The notes: generated by a model not told the origin, from the letters alone. A stretch of 60,772 bases of DNA from an uncultured Thiodictyon sp. (GCF_903946935.1 NZ_CAJAXH010000316.1:1-60772), one strand, 5' to 3'. Positions 17,446-26,245 are shown, counted from the first letter of the stretch. Program-made: numbers and translations.

Positions 17446-18165
17446 TTAAGCGGCCTGTGCCGAAGCGCTATCTGTCACAAAATCTCTTTCTGATATAGTA
17501 AGTTGTGACAAAACGACCGTCTCGCGCAGGTAGCGGCCAGCGCTTAAGACTTGGGCAATGAAGTCAGCCAGATCGACCCGGCTGACGGTTCGCTTGCGCC
17601 GATCGCCCGACGTGCTGGCCACCCAGCGCCCGGTGGCGGCACCGTCGGTCAAGCCAACCGGCTGGATCAGCGTCCAGTCCAGGCCACTGTCCTTGACCAG
17701 CTTCTCCTGCCGCTCCTTGTCGGCCAACTGCTCGCCCAGCTGCAGCACGCGGAACCACAGCCTGAACACTGGCGACAACCGCTCGCGCGTATCGCCAACG
17801 CCGTAGGACGTGATGCAGATCAAGCGCGAGACCGAGGCGGTCGCCATCGCGGCAATCACGTTGGCCGTGCCGACCTCACAGATGTTGGGCGGGGTGTTTC
17901 GTTTGACTCCCAGCTTCGCCCCCAGCTTCAGCACGACGGGGTTGAGTGAATCACCCAGGCTGACCACGACCGCGTCCTGACCGGCCACGGCGGACGCCAC
18001 ATCGGCGGCGTTCAGGGCATCGCCCACGATCACGGAAATCCCATTGTACGCGGGGAGTTTCGCGCGTTCGCGTCCAAAGGCGGTCACCTGATGTCCCGCG
18101 GCCAGCAGGGTCAACGCCACCGCGCGCCCGGCCTTGCCGGTCGCGCCGAAAACAACGACTTTCAA
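17446..18165 (-). CDS. NAD(P)-binding protein, NmrA/atypical SDR (TTG start)
   Basis: TTG at 18165 is chosen as the start: AGGAGG lies 8 bases upstream and the protein then begins at the nucleotide-binding strand (LKVVVFGATGKAGRAVALTL). The in-frame ATG at 18237 would add 24 residues in front of that site without a ribosome binding site. The 239-residue product has DAVVVSLGDSLNP, ICITSYGVGDTR and WTLIQPVGLTDGAATG, matching the same group as the gene at 5689-6303. It lacks the classical SDR Tyr-Lys pair, and the substrate is unknown. Confidence 0.85.
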   Translation of the reverse strand: MKVVVFGATGKAGRAVALTLLAAGHQVTAFGRERAKLPAYNGISVIVGDALNAADVASAVAGQDAVVVSLGDSLNPVVLKLGAKLGVKRNTPPNICEVGTANVIAAMATASVSRLICITSYGVGDTRERLSPVFRLWFRVLQLGEQLADKERQEKLVKDSGLDWTLIQPVGLTDGAATGRWVASTSGDRRKRTVSRVDLADFIAQVLSAGRYLRETVVLSQLTISERDFVTDSASAQAA

Positions 18166-18545
18166 AATAAGCCTCCTGATGTCTGGCCGAGGTGCAGGAC
18201 CCAAGACCGCTCCGCGCATCGCCGAAGCAGATCCCAACTGGCCCGCGTCGGCGCAAGCGGATCTTCGCGGTGCGCGACTTTAGCACAACGCACCCGAGCG
18301 CCGCCCAATTTTGCGACGGCGGACGCGTGATCGATTCCATTGCGCGTGATGAATTACAGCGAGTGAAAATACCTATCCCGCGCGCATAGGCGTCGCTACA
18401 ATGGTCGACTCGCAGTCCAGTTTTTGCCCACCCCAAGGTTACGTGTTCAGGTCGAGGCCGACGCATGTTCCGGACCACGCTGCCTAGGTCAGCGCCCTTG
18501 GGAGCGGCACGCTTCTGTCCTCTAGCCACACGGTGAACGTCAACC
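18166..18545. other. Divergent intergenic region
   Basis: It separates the NmrA-like gene (minus) from the DUF2269-like gene (plus). No supported gene and no TGT-N12-ACA box were found, although crtC lies one gene further. Confidence 0.45.
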
Positions 18546-19019
18546 ATGTATGCATTTTTTAAATCCATTCATATTTTAGGCTTTGTGTTAATGGCCGGAA
18601 ATGTCACGGTGACCGCCCTCTGGAAGGTGTTTGCCGATCGCACGAGCAAGACACAAATCATGGCGTTCGCCCAGTGGCTGGTGACTGTGACCGACTTTTC
18701 ATTTACCCTATCCGGCGGTTTTTTAATGGTTGTAGGCGGCTACGGCGCTGCCTACGTCGGTCACTTGGCGTTGTTCACAACCCCCTGGCTCGTCCTCGGG
18801 CAACTCATGTTGGCGGTGGCGGGGGCCGTGTGGCTGGGCATTCTCGTGCCGATTCAGATCAGGCAGGCACGCTGGGCGCAGGATTTTGCGATCATCGGCG
18901 AGGTGCCGGCGGCGTATCGGAAAGACAGCCGCACCTGGCTGGTCTGGGGCCTGCTGTCGACGGTACCCTTGCTGGCTGGCCTGTATTGGATGGTGGCCAA
19001 GCCGATGCATTACTGGTGA
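18546..19019 (+). CDS. DUF2269-like integral membrane protein
   Basis: A 157-residue protein with four predicted membrane helices: residues 5-22 (FKSIHILGFVLMAGNVTV), about 50-72 (FTLSGGFLMVVGGYGAAYV), 79-100 (LVLGQLMLAVAGAVWLGILV) and 134-150. The early HILGF and the TRT...W pattern fit DUF2269, a small membrane family sometimes next to heme or carotenoid genes. The local base composition near its start is AT-richer than its surroundings. It is 79 bases upstream of crtC on the same strand and probably co-transcribed, but its job is unknown. Confidence 0.7.
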   Translation: MYAFFKSIHILGFVLMAGNVTVTALWKVFADRTSKTQIMAFAQWLVTVTDFSFTLSGGFLMVVGGYGAAYVGHLALFTTPWLVLGQLMLAVAGAVWLGILVPIQIRQARWAQDFAIIGEVPAAYRKDSRTWLVWGLLSTVPLLAGLYWMVAKPMHYW

Positions 19020-19098
19020 CACGAGGCGCAAGACCGCTTGGCGAGATGCTGTTGAAAGCACTATCGGTACACTCTTTTACTGCATCGGAGATGGCGTT

Positions 19099-20118
19099 AT
19101 GCGAGGAATAGACGGTCTGCCACCCGGGGCCGGGGCGGGCCATAGCGACGAGATCGGGTTGGCTGGCGGCACCGCGCCTGGTTGCGGCCCGCTCTTCGAC
19201 GCGCCGGTGGCGCCCGGTGGCTATCTTTGGTGGTATGTGGATGGACTCAGCGACGACGGACGCCATGGGATTACGCTGATCGCGCAGGTCGGCAGTTGCT
19301 TCTCCCCCTATTACGCCCGGGCGCGGCGGCGCGGCGACAGTGATCCGCTGAACCATAACTCGCTGAATGTTGCGCTTTACGGGGAGGTCAAGGGCTGGAG
19401 CATGACCGAGCGGGGCCGCTCGGCGCTGCGGCGCGATGCCTCCCGGCTGGAGATCGGGCCGAGCGCACTGTCCTGGGACGGCACCTGCCTGACCATCCAG
19501 ATCGACGAGGTGACGGTGCCGGTGCCCAAGCGTATTCGCGGCACGGTCAAGCTGTATCCGCGCACGGTGGCCGGCCAGCCGTATTTCCTCGATGGTGCGG
19601 GGCACCATTGCTGGGCACCGATCGCTCCGGGCGCACGCGTCGAGGTGCAGCTCGACCGGCCGGCCTTGCGCTGGTCGGGCCACGGCTATCTCGATTCCAA
19701 CTGGGGCAACGAGCCGCTGGAGAAGGCGTTCCGCTACTGGGAGTGGTCGCGCGCCGAGCTGAGGGATGGCGGTACCGCAGTCCTCTATGACGCGGCACGG
19801 CGCGATGGGCACCGCACCGAGTTGGGCCTGCACTTCGATCCGGCTGGCGGCGTGGCACGGATCGAGATTCCGCCGCACGCGAAACTGCCGACCACCGCCT
19901 GGCGGATGAAGCGCGGCACGCGGGTGGACCCGCAACAGACGGCACGCGTGACCAAGACGCTGGAGAACACGCCGTTTTACACGCGCTCCGTACTGGCGAC
20001 GCATCTGCTCGGCGAGTCGGTTACCGCGATGCACGAGAGCGTGTGCCTCGACCGTTTCAGCACGCGCTGGGTGCAAACGCTGCTACCGTTCCGGATACCG
20101 CGGCGGGCACGGGACTGA
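19099..20118 (+). CDS. crtC: Carotenoid 1,2-hydratase (hydroxyneurosporene synthase)
   Basis: A 339-residue protein matching CrtC, which adds water to the psi-end of acyclic carotenoids on the way to spirilloxanthin- or rhodopin-type pigments. Diagnostic parts are PVAPGGYLWWYVDGLSDDGRHGITLIAQVGSCFSPYY (residues about 36-72), DPLNHNSLNVALYG, and WSGHGYLDSNWGNEPLEKAFRYWEWSRA. The ATG at 19099 begins just before the domain; the longer frame upstream overlaps the DUF2269-like gene and is rejected. CrtD and CrtF are not in the window. Hydroxylated acyclic carotenoids are normal in Chromatiaceae. Confidence 0.92.
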   Translation: MRGIDGLPPGAGAGHSDEIGLAGGTAPGCGPLFDAPVAPGGYLWWYVDGLSDDGRHGITLIAQVGSCFSPYYARARRRGDSDPLNHNSLNVALYGEVKGWSMTERGRSALRRDASRLEIGPSALSWDGTCLTIQIDEVTVPVPKRIRGTVKLYPRTVAGQPYFLDGAGHHCWAPIAPGARVEVQLDRPALRWSGHGYLDSNWGNEPLEKAFRYWEWSRAELRDGGTAVLYDAARRDGHRTELGLHFDPAGGVARIEIPPHAKLPTTAWRMKRGTRVDPQQTARVTKTLENTPFYTRSVLATHLLGESVTAMHESVCLDRFSTRWVQTLLPFRIPRRARD

Positions 20119-20475
20119 AGGAAGGCCGGGGCGGCGCTGACCCGCCGCTGCTGGAGGTCGACGACGCAGCACCTCGGCAAGACGGTCCTCGTGCGTACAC
20201 AACACATCCGGCCCAACGGATGTACTCGGCCGTCTTCGTGGCCACTTGCCCCATTTGACGCAAACTCTCGAGACCGCGCGAACGCAGGGCCATCGCCCAC
20301 CAGGACGAAACGCGCCTCGGGGCGCGCAACCAGAGCGGTGATATCTGCGTACGCTGTGAGGGCGCGTCCGGCGCCCGCCTGCGCCGCCGTCGGGCTGACC
20401 CCACTTACCCCCACTCACCCATCCAGCGGGGGCGCCAGGCGGGCGCCATGACCGCCGAGGCACGGGGTCGGGAGC
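20119..20475. other. Degenerate intergenic DNA
   Basis: About 350 bases between crtC and a transposase scrap. Several overlapping open frames exist on both strands but none has a ribosome binding site or a recognisable motif. It may hold decayed mobile DNA. Confidence 0.4.
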
Positions 20476-20733
20476 ACCCCAGCAAACTGCCTCTCCCCCG
20501 TCGAGCGAGACATGCTCCTGGTCGTGGCCAATTGGCCTGCGTTCGCGGACCGCTGTCCCCACCAGAGCGTCCCGGTCCTGGTGTCCGATCAAGGTCGCGA
20601 CCTGGCCTCGGACTCCACCTTCTACCGCGTCCTGCACGCAGCCAACCAACTCGCCCGCCACGGGAGACCAAAGGCGCTCGCGCGTCCATACCCCGTTCTC
20701 TTGGTGGCCAACGGGCCGAAGCAAAGACGATAG
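20476..20733 (+). pseudogene. IS3-family transposase fragment
   Basis: An in-frame stretch reads NCLSPVERDMLLVVANWPAF, ADRCPHQSVPVLVSDQGR, and DLASDSTFYRVLHAANQLAR, ending VANGPKQRR. This matches the N-terminal helix-turn-helix region of IS3-type OrfB transposases (their LSPAER..., PPSQIVPxLADxGxYxASESTFYRVLR and ...ATGPNQ segments). The sequence then stops before the DDE catalytic domain, so it is a dead fragment about 85 codons long. It abuts the AT-rich start of the replication origin and marks a past insertion or deletion. Confidence 0.75.
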
Positions 20734-20836
20734 GACCGATGCGACAACCGCCTTGACACTTACCGATTCCGCGCTGGCTTAAATTACTATCCTGTTTTCG
20801 GGGTCGACTTTAGGTGCCACGCAAGCAGTCTCCGGG

Positions 20837-20920
20837 GATTAGAAAAAATTTGAAAAAAGATTGGCGCGGCCACTGCCGCAGTACTAATTAAGTACTAAAG
20901 AGTACTAAGAAATACTAGGC
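20837..20920. promoter_or_regulatory. AT-rich direct repeats, probable DNA unwinding element
   Basis: An A-rich stretch (AGAAAAAATTTGAAAAAAGA) precedes four copies of GTACTA/ATACTA at 20881, 20892, 20902 and 20912, spaced about one helical turn apart. In this GC-rich window, such AT-rich repeats next to iterons and a DnaA box fit the melting region of a plasmid oriV. Confidence 0.65.
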
Positions 20921-20982
20921 GGCTCGGCGCGCGAAAAAAATAACGAAAAAGCAGAAGCTTACGGCGCTATTTTTTTTTGGTC

Positions 20983-22008
20983 CGTGGGAAAAGAGACGGA
21001 GTTTCGTGGGAAGGAGGACGGAAGAGCGTGGGAAGAAGGACGAGTCTAACGGGGAAAGAGGACGGTGCTCCGTGGGAAGGTGGGCGGTGCCTCTGTGGAT
21101 AAGTGGGTGTATCGGCCACTGCTGCGTGGGAAAAGGGACGGTGGAATCTGCCCTTCTCGATTGACTGGATTCCCCGATTGCTTGGGTTCTCGTTGCGATC
21201 ATGGGCGGTTACGAGGCTCGATGGTGCGCCCGACGCGGCGGGAAGCCCGTGATCTTTGGCGTGGAAGACGCGTCCATAAGGCATTGTCAAATATATAAAT
21301 GCTTCTGTTTGGTGGGAAAAGGGACGGTGCTAGGCGGTGAGGGAAGAGTCCGCGCTCGTCGGTGCTTGGGATGAACGATTGACTGAGATTGGGCTGATCG
21401 GGGCGTCCGTTTTGGCGATGACTGTGGGAAAGAGGGCGGCGTTCAACCGCGGTCGAGGGGCCGGGTCTGGGTGGCGAGCGGGGCGAGCAATGACGGCCTG
21501 ATCGGTTCGCGGGCAGAGGATTGAGGTGGTGGGGACGTTGGTCGGGGGTGCGCTCAACGGCTGCGTGGGCAGCAAAAGCGGCAGTGGGGAGGGGAAAACA
21601 GGATGGGGGCAGGGGGCGAAAGAGAAGGGCGGGGGCGTATGTCTTGGCCGGGCGCGTGGGCTGATGTCGGCGGGGTGGGTGCTACGTGGGCTGGAAAATG
21701 CAACCGGAAAAACAAAGTGATGGCTGGTAAAGCGTAACTATCTTGTGGGTTATCAGTCCGCGTCGGATCATCCGCACAAAGACTGTACAGAAGATGCGGG
21801 GAAATTCGTGGGAAAGAGGACGGTCGTAGGGCCTTTCCAGGGGGCAGACGCAGGTCTGGGTGCTCAGTGCCTGTCCGCACACTCGCTAGCGTGGGAAAGA
21901 AGACGGTGCGTCATTCCCCTGGCAGAGATGGGCGGTGGCGACGTGAGTCGCGAGCGGTCAGGGCTGACCCGGTGTCGGAACATGCGCCTTTCGTGGGAAA
22001 AGGGGCGA
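20983..22008 (+). repeat. Iteron array of a plasmid-type replication origin (oriV)
   Basis: Eleven copies of a 16-17-bp unit, all in the same orientation, start at 20983, 21005, 21027, 21050, 21071, 21125, 21311, 21423, 21807, 21890 and 21992. The consensus is CGTGGGAAAAGGGACGG with purine variation at positions 9-12. The first five are spaced about 22 bases (two helical turns). No gene in this kilobase is convincing. The array adjoins the initiator gene at 22031-23125, and iterons of this kind bind the initiator of theta-replicating plasmids. Confidence 0.85.
21094..21102 (-). promoter_or_regulatory. DnaA box
   Basis: TGTGGATAA, the exact complement of the consensus DnaA box TTATCCACA, lies between the fifth and sixth iterons. 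DnaA boxes accompany iterons in many plasmid origins. Confidence 0.75.
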
Positions 22009-22030
22009 CGCAACGGCTGATCCACGGGGC

Positions 22031-23125
22031 TTATGTTTGGTGCAGGAAGGTGACTTCCAATACCCAAGGCGTCCGGCGACCGGTTCCAGTAATCGCAAAT
22101 TGTTCCAGGAACTGAAGTGTCTTGAGTCGCTCAAGCTGCTGGATGGCCTCGCGCTTGCGGTCGCGCGGCTCGCCGAAGGCGCCGATGCTGGCGAAGAATT
22201 CGATGAGCGGAATGGAGAAGGTCCGATTGCTGCGTTGGCTGGCGAGTGAGCGGTGCATAGCCTTGCCCAACGGGGAAAGCTGGCGGCGGATGTCGAAGTC
22301 CAGGAAGGTGCGGTACTCCTCCAGCCACTGCGAGATCAAGGGGTGAAACTGGACGTAGTAACAGGCGTCCTCGGCGGTCACGACATACTCGATAAAGATC
22401 AGCTGAACCGGTTTGCCGTGGAAGGCGTTGTCACCCTTCGGCTTCTGAAACTTGAGCGTGATCGCGGCCAGGTTGTCCATGCTCTCGCGGCGCTTGGCGA
22501 TCGCCCTCCCCCCCCAACCGCGGGGTGGCGTGTAGCCCTGAATCACGGATTCGAGTTGGGATATCAGGCAGTACAGCGCATGCACGCGCACCGGATTGCT
22601 CGGGGCCAGTCCGCTGGTGGCGATGCTCGGTGGGGCGGCGATGGGTAGGCGATCGGCGGGCCCGGTCATGCCCTGCTGGCGCATGTTCATCAGGCCGAAC
22701 AGGGTGTCTTCGTCGTAGACCGTCAGCGCTGGTCCGGCCTTGAACACCCCTCCCCCGTCCCAGCGTGACTCCAAGGTAATCCAGTCCGACGCCGCGGCCA
22801 GCTCGCGGGCGGTACTGCGTTGGATCGGGGGAAAGAGGGGCAGGCGGGTCAAGGGCGTCGGGTACTCGGCGGAGGGAAAGAGTTCAAACTGTTCGACCCC
22901 CCGCTCGCGCAGAAAACGCTCCAGCCGGGCATTGGCCTCGGCGATGACCTTCGGTCCGGGGGCGCCGCTGCTGGTGGGGCGCGCCGACCGACCGCGGGGG
23001 TTGGCGGCCGGGGGTGCGGGTGCGTCAGGTTCCTTTTTGGCGGTGCGTTCCCGCGCCTGGCGCTCCAGACGTGCCAGGGTGCGCTGCAGGTCCCTGGTGC
23101 CTCCGTCGGGTGAGTCATCATGCAT
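22031..23125 (-). CDS. Plasmid replication initiator protein (RepA-like)
   Basis: A 364-residue protein (ATG at 23125; a GTG at 23170 is the alternative, neither with a good ribosome binding site). A charged, Pro/Ala-rich N-terminal arm of about 90 residues is followed by a folded part with TARELAAASDWITLESRWDG, ALTVYDEDTLFGLMNMRQQG, VRVHALYCLISQLE and, near the C-terminus, PLIEFFASIGAFGEPRDRKREAIQQLERLKTLQF. Tandem winged-helix-like modules with a C-terminal helix-turn-helix are usual for iteron-binding initiators. The exact family (RepA or TrfA type) is not recognised. The call rests mainly on context: eleven iterons next to its 3' end and divergent parAB at its 5' end. Confidence 0.7.
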   Translation of the reverse strand: MHDDSPDGGTRDLQRTLARLERQARERTAKKEPDAPAPPAANPRGRSARPTSSGAPGPKVIAEANARLERFLRERGVEQFELFPSAEYPTPLTRLPLFPPIQRSTARELAAASDWITLESRWDGGGVFKAGPALTVYDEDTLFGLMNMRQQGMTGPADRLPIAAPPSIATSGLAPSNPVRVHALYCLISQLESVIQGYTPPRGWGGRAIAKRRESMDNLAAITLKFQKPKGDNAFHGKPVQLIFIEYVVTAEDACYYVQFHPLISQWLEEYRTFLDFDIRRQLSPLGKAMHRSLASQRSNRTFSIPLIEFFASIGAFGEPRDRKREAIQQLERLKTLQFLEQFAITGTGRRTPWVLEVTFLHQT

Positions 23126-23195
23126 GGGATGTTGGGAAAAACGTGAAATTTCAGCCCATAAGATAGACACCTGAACCCGGTTTCGTCAAGTCGTG

Positions 23196-23235
23196 ATTGG
23201 CCAAATGTGAAGATAGTGCTCTAATTAGGCCAAAT
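23196..23235. promoter_or_regulatory. Repeated motif between rep and parA, candidate operator
   Basis: ATTGGCCAAAT (23196-23206) and TTAGGCCAAAT (23225-23235) are near-identical direct repeats centred 29 bases apart in the divergent rep-parA promoter region. ParA proteins with an N-terminal DNA-binding domain often repress their own operon, so these are candidate operators. Confidence 0.45.
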
Positions 23236-23258
23236 CCATTTTTTGGGAGCCGAAGCTG

Positions 23259-24416
23259 ATGCGTGCGAAGCGATCGATCGAAGACCTCCTGGGTCGTATC
23301 CAAGGGGTGCGGGATCAACTCAAGGATTACAACCTGGCGCCAGACCATGTGAAGCGCGATACCCGCCTTTATGCGATGCGTGAGGCGGCGGAGTTGATTG
23401 GCCGCAGCGATCAGACCATCCGTGATGCGGAGGCGGAGGGACGACTCCCGACCCCGGAGATCGGGCGTAACGGCAAACGGGTCGGCTACACCCTGGCCCA
23501 GATCAACTCGGCGCGTGATGTGCTTGGCACCCGTCTGCGGCGCGCGGAGGATGAGGAAACGGTGGTCATCGGGTGCCAATCCTTCAAGGGTGGGTCGGGC
23601 AAGACGACGACGGCGGTTCACCTGACTCAATACCTGGCGCGGCAGGGGCTGCGGGTGTTGCTGGTGGATTGTGATCCGCAGGCGTCCGCGACGGCGATCT
23701 TCGGTTATGTCCCGGAGGCGGACGTGGGGCCGGACGAGACGCTCCTGCCGTACCTGGAGGGGGATCGAACCGATCTCGCCTACGCGGTGCGTCCGACCTA
23801 CTTTGATGGGGTCTATCTGGTGCCGGCCAATCTGCATCTGTATCGCTCCGAATACACACTGGCCGCGGGAACCGCCAAGCTGGACCGCCTGAAAGATGGG
23901 ATCGACACGATTGCGGTGAACTTTGACGTGGTGGTGATCGACCCACCGCCCTCGCTCGGCATGATCAGCCTGAACGCCTTGTACGCCAGCAACGCGCTGA
24001 TCATCCCGATGTCGCTTGGGCTCCTGGACTTTTACAGCACCGTGTCGTTCATCCAGATGCTCAATGAGACGCTGGATGTGATCGAGCGTCGGGTGGGGAT
24101 CGTGCGCTCCAAGTTCGTCAAGGTGCTGATGACGCGGATGAACGAAGGCAAACCTGTGCATATCCAACTGGCGGATCATCTCCAGGCGAGCTTCGGCAGT
24201 TATTTGATGCAGGCACGGATGCACGACTCGGCCGCGGTGGACAACGCGGGCGTCATGATGAGAACGGTCTACGAGCTGGAAAAGACGTCGGCAAACAGAA
24301 AGACCCTGAACCGGGCGACGATGCTGTTTGACCTGGTGAATGCCGAGGTCCTGAATCTCGTGCGGGCGACCTGGCCGAGCCACCACAAGGCGCTGCGCGC
24401 CCAAGGGCTCATGTAA
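23259..24416 (+). CDS. parA: Plasmid partition ATPase ParA (type Ia)
   Basis: A 385-residue P-loop ATPase that would segregate the replicon by forming gradients on nucleoid DNA together with ParB. An N-terminal MerR-like helix-turn-helix covers about residues 36-80 (LYAMREAAELIGRSDQTIRD). It is followed by the deviant Walker A motif FKGGSGKTTTAVHL (109-122), Walker A' VLLVDCDPQASAT (133-145) and Walker B VVVIDPPPSLGMI. The N-terminal DNA-binding domain marks the type Ia class of plasmid ParAs, which also autoregulate, unlike chromosomal ParA/Soj. GGGAG lies about 12 bases upstream of the ATG. parB follows by 22 bases. Confidence 0.92.
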   Translation: MRAKRSIEDLLGRIQGVRDQLKDYNLAPDHVKRDTRLYAMREAAELIGRSDQTIRDAEAEGRLPTPEIGRNGKRVGYTLAQINSARDVLGTRLRRAEDEETVVIGCQSFKGGSGKTTTAVHLTQYLARQGLRVLLVDCDPQASATAIFGYVPEADVGPDETLLPYLEGDRTDLAYAVRPTYFDGVYLVPANLHLYRSEYTLAAGTAKLDRLKDGIDTIAVNFDVVVIDPPPSLGMISLNALYASNALIIPMSLGLLDFYSTVSFIQMLNETLDVIERRVGIVRSKFVKVLMTRMNEGKPVHIQLADHLQASFGSYLMQARMHDSAAVDNAGVMMRTVYELEKTSANRKTLNRATMLFDLVNAEVLNLVRATWPSHHKALRAQGLM

Positions 24417-24438
24417 TCAATTCGGTCTGGGGAAGTAC

Positions 24439-25452
24439 ATGGCAGCTAAAGGTTCTACTGGTGAAATGTTCAAGGCGCTCGCGGGCGGCCCCGTGAAGGC
24501 GAGTGAAATGGCGCCGATGATGTCGCCGGACGTGCCGCAACGGCAGGTCTCGGCACCGAGCGTTGGGATTCTGGCCGGGCGTGAAGGGGCGATTTGGGAG
24601 GTGTCATCGGGGAAGAAGATTACGCGGGTGGTGCGGCGCGTGGACCCCGATCGCTGCCGTATCTGGGCGCGTCACAACCGTCGCTACGATCTGCTGTCAC
24701 CCGAATCCTGTGGGGACCTGATCGAGGGCTTCAGACAGCAAGGCGGCCAGGAGTTTCCGGCGATCGTGCGGCGGATCGTCGGTGGCGGTGGGCATGAATA
24801 CGAGGTGATCTCCGGGGCGCGCCGGCATTGGACGGCGCGGTTCCTGAAATATGACTTCCTGATCGAGGAGCGGGAACTGACTGACCTGGAGGCCTTTCGG
24901 CTGTCGGATATCGAGAACCGACATCGGTTAGACCTCAGCGATTTTGAGCGGGCGATGGATTATCTGCATGCGCTGGACCTGTATTACGAAGGCAGCCAGA
25001 AGCAGATGGCGATGAATCTTGAACGCTCGGAAGGTTGGTTGAGCCGCTATCTGGACCTGGCGCGACTGGAGTCCGCAGTGGTGGCGGCTGTACGCGACGT
25101 GCGAGAAATCACGGTCAATCAGGCGCGGGTGATCAAGCCGCTGCTGGGTGGCAAAACGCGCGCGGCGGTGATCGAAAAGGCGCAGGAACTTGCGGCTTGG
25201 CCGGAGAAACCCAGTGCGCCCGACCTCGTGCGGATACTGACCAGCGCGGCAGCAGAACCGAAAGGTATCAGGGCCACGGCGACCCTGGAGACGGTGTCGG
25301 CAAAGGATACCGGTAAGGTGTGTGCCGTGGTTCGTCGGCATGGCCGAGGGGGGTTGGTGATCCAGGTGGACGCCAAGAGCGGGGCGGACGCGGCGGAGGT
25401 GGTGGCCGCGTTGACTGCAATCGTCGAACGTCACTATGCGCCGTCCAAGTAG
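24439..25452 (+). CDS. parB: Plasmid partition protein ParB
   Basis: A 337-residue centromere-binding protein. The N-terminal arm (MAAKGSTGEMFKALAGGPVK) resembles the ParA-contact region of plasmid RepB/ParB proteins. The ParB/Srx-like domain includes VISGARRHWTARFL and SDIENRHRLDLSDFERAMDY, and the helix-turn-helix follows (GSQKQMAMNLERSEGWLSRYLDLARL). The C-terminal part carries the dimerisation domain. It forms a two-gene operon with parA and should load on parS-type sites in the module. Confidence 0.9.
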   Translation: MAAKGSTGEMFKALAGGPVKASEMAPMMSPDVPQRQVSAPSVGILAGREGAIWEVSSGKKITRVVRRVDPDRCRIWARHNRRYDLLSPESCGDLIEGFRQQGGQEFPAIVRRIVGGGGHEYEVISGARRHWTARFLKYDFLIEERELTDLEAFRLSDIENRHRLDLSDFERAMDYLHALDLYYEGSQKQMAMNLERSEGWLSRYLDLARLESAVVAAVRDVREITVNQARVIKPLLGGKTRAAVIEKAQELAAWPEKPSAPDLVRILTSAAAEPKGIRATATLETVSAKDTGKVCAVVRRHGRGGLVIQVDAKSGADAAEVVAALTAIVERHYAPSK

Positions 25453-25472
25453 CTTGGCCTGTTTGCGGAGGC

Positions 25473-25492
25473 CAATTGTCAACTGACAATTG
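25473..25492. promoter_or_regulatory. Palindrome CAATTGTCA-AC-TGACAATTG after parB
   Basis: Perfect 9-bp inverted repeat with a 2-base centre, 20 bases after the parB stop. It is not followed by a T-run, so it is more likely a protein-binding site (candidate partition site) than a terminator. Confidence 0.5.
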
Positions 25493-25628
25493 TTATGCAA
25501 CATATTGGAAAATATGAAGTTATTTTGAAAATTGCGACCTTCTGCGAAGGGCCGGACAGCAGACGGAAAGTCATGCTGTTGCCCCTCTGCACTGCCCCTT
25601 CGCGGTCGCCCGGAAAGGGTGCGCTATC

Positions 25629-25655
25629 CCTGCCCAGGGTGTTTCCCTGGGCAGG
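25629..25655. terminator. Hairpin between convergent parB genes
   Basis: CCTGCCCAGGG (25629-25639) and CCCTGGGCAGG (25645-25655) form an 11-bp perfect stem with a 5-base loop between the ends of the two converging ParB genes. It is a probable bidirectional terminator. Confidence 0.65.
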
Positions 25656-25657
25656 TC

Positions 25658-26224
25658 TCAGCTCCGTTCTATCCCAAGGCGTCCGAGTATCGCCTCAAGC
25701 GCATTCCGGTCGGCAAAGGTCAGGATAATCCGTCCCCGCTGCTGGTTCTGTCTGCACTCGATCAACGCCGGCGCCCCGACCACTGCGCTAATCCGCTCTT
25801 CCAGTCGCATCGGATCAAACCCCAGAACCCGGCCTCCCCGCCCGTTCCGGCTTGCGGCGACCTCCTCGGCTGTGCGCACTGACGCACCCCGCTGTACGAG
25901 CAGCTCGACCATTGCGTCTTGCTCGGCCCCGGCAATAGCCGCTAACGCCTTGCCATGCCCGAGCGTCAGGTCCCCCCGCCGCAATGCCTCACGGGCTGGC
26001 GCGCGCAGCCGCCTGACCATACGTAAGCCGTGCGACAAGGTCGTGTAATTCACGCCCAATCTCTGCGCGACATCGCGTTGTGTGTAGCCGGGATTGCGAC
26101 CGCGCTCGTCCTCGATTTGCCGCAGCGCCACCTCCGCCCAGTCAAGCGGGTCTTGGTCAGGACGATCACCGCCACCGCCGCCCTGAGCCCGATGCTCAAT
26201 ATCAACTCTTGTTTCGCCGATCAT
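25658..26224 (-). CDS. ParB-like protein lacking the N-terminal domain
   Basis: A 188-residue protein with the central helix-turn-helix of ParB/KorB (YTQRDVAQRLGVNYTTLSHGLRMVRRL, about residues 47-73) followed by LTLGHGKALAAIAGAE, the conserved post-HTH helix of ParB, and a C-terminal dimerisation-like segment. The N-terminal ParB/Srx CTPase domain (GxxR box) is absent, so the protein could bind its site but not clamp or spread as ParB does. It converges on parB and starts 22 bases from a CACGTG-centred palindrome. It could be a degraded second partition gene or a dedicated regulator. Confidence 0.75.
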   Translation of the reverse strand: MIGETRVDIEHRAQGGGGGDRPDQDPLDWAEVALRQIEDERGRNPGYTQRDVAQRLGVNYTTLSHGLRMVRRLRAPAREALRRGDLTLGHGKALAAIAGAEQDAMVELLVQRGASVRTAEEVAASRNGRGGRVLGFDPMRLEERISAVVGAPALIECRQNQQRGRIILTFADRNALEAILGRLGIERS

Positions 26225-26245
26225 CCGATTCTCGTGCCCCTAAGT

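Noticed and set aside
20083-20724. Minus-strand frame of 213 codons between crtC and the origin
   Set aside because: No motif, and it runs antisense to the recognisable IS3 transposase fragment.
20753-20790. TTGACA followed by an AT-rich stretch before the origin, considered as a promoter
   Set aside because: No -10-like hexamer at 16-18 bases spacing and no gene downstream.
20983-22008. Repeat array considered as a CRISPR array
   Set aside because: Units are 17 bp, variably spaced (5 to over 350 bases) and imperfect, with no uniform spacers and no cas genes. They fit iterons.
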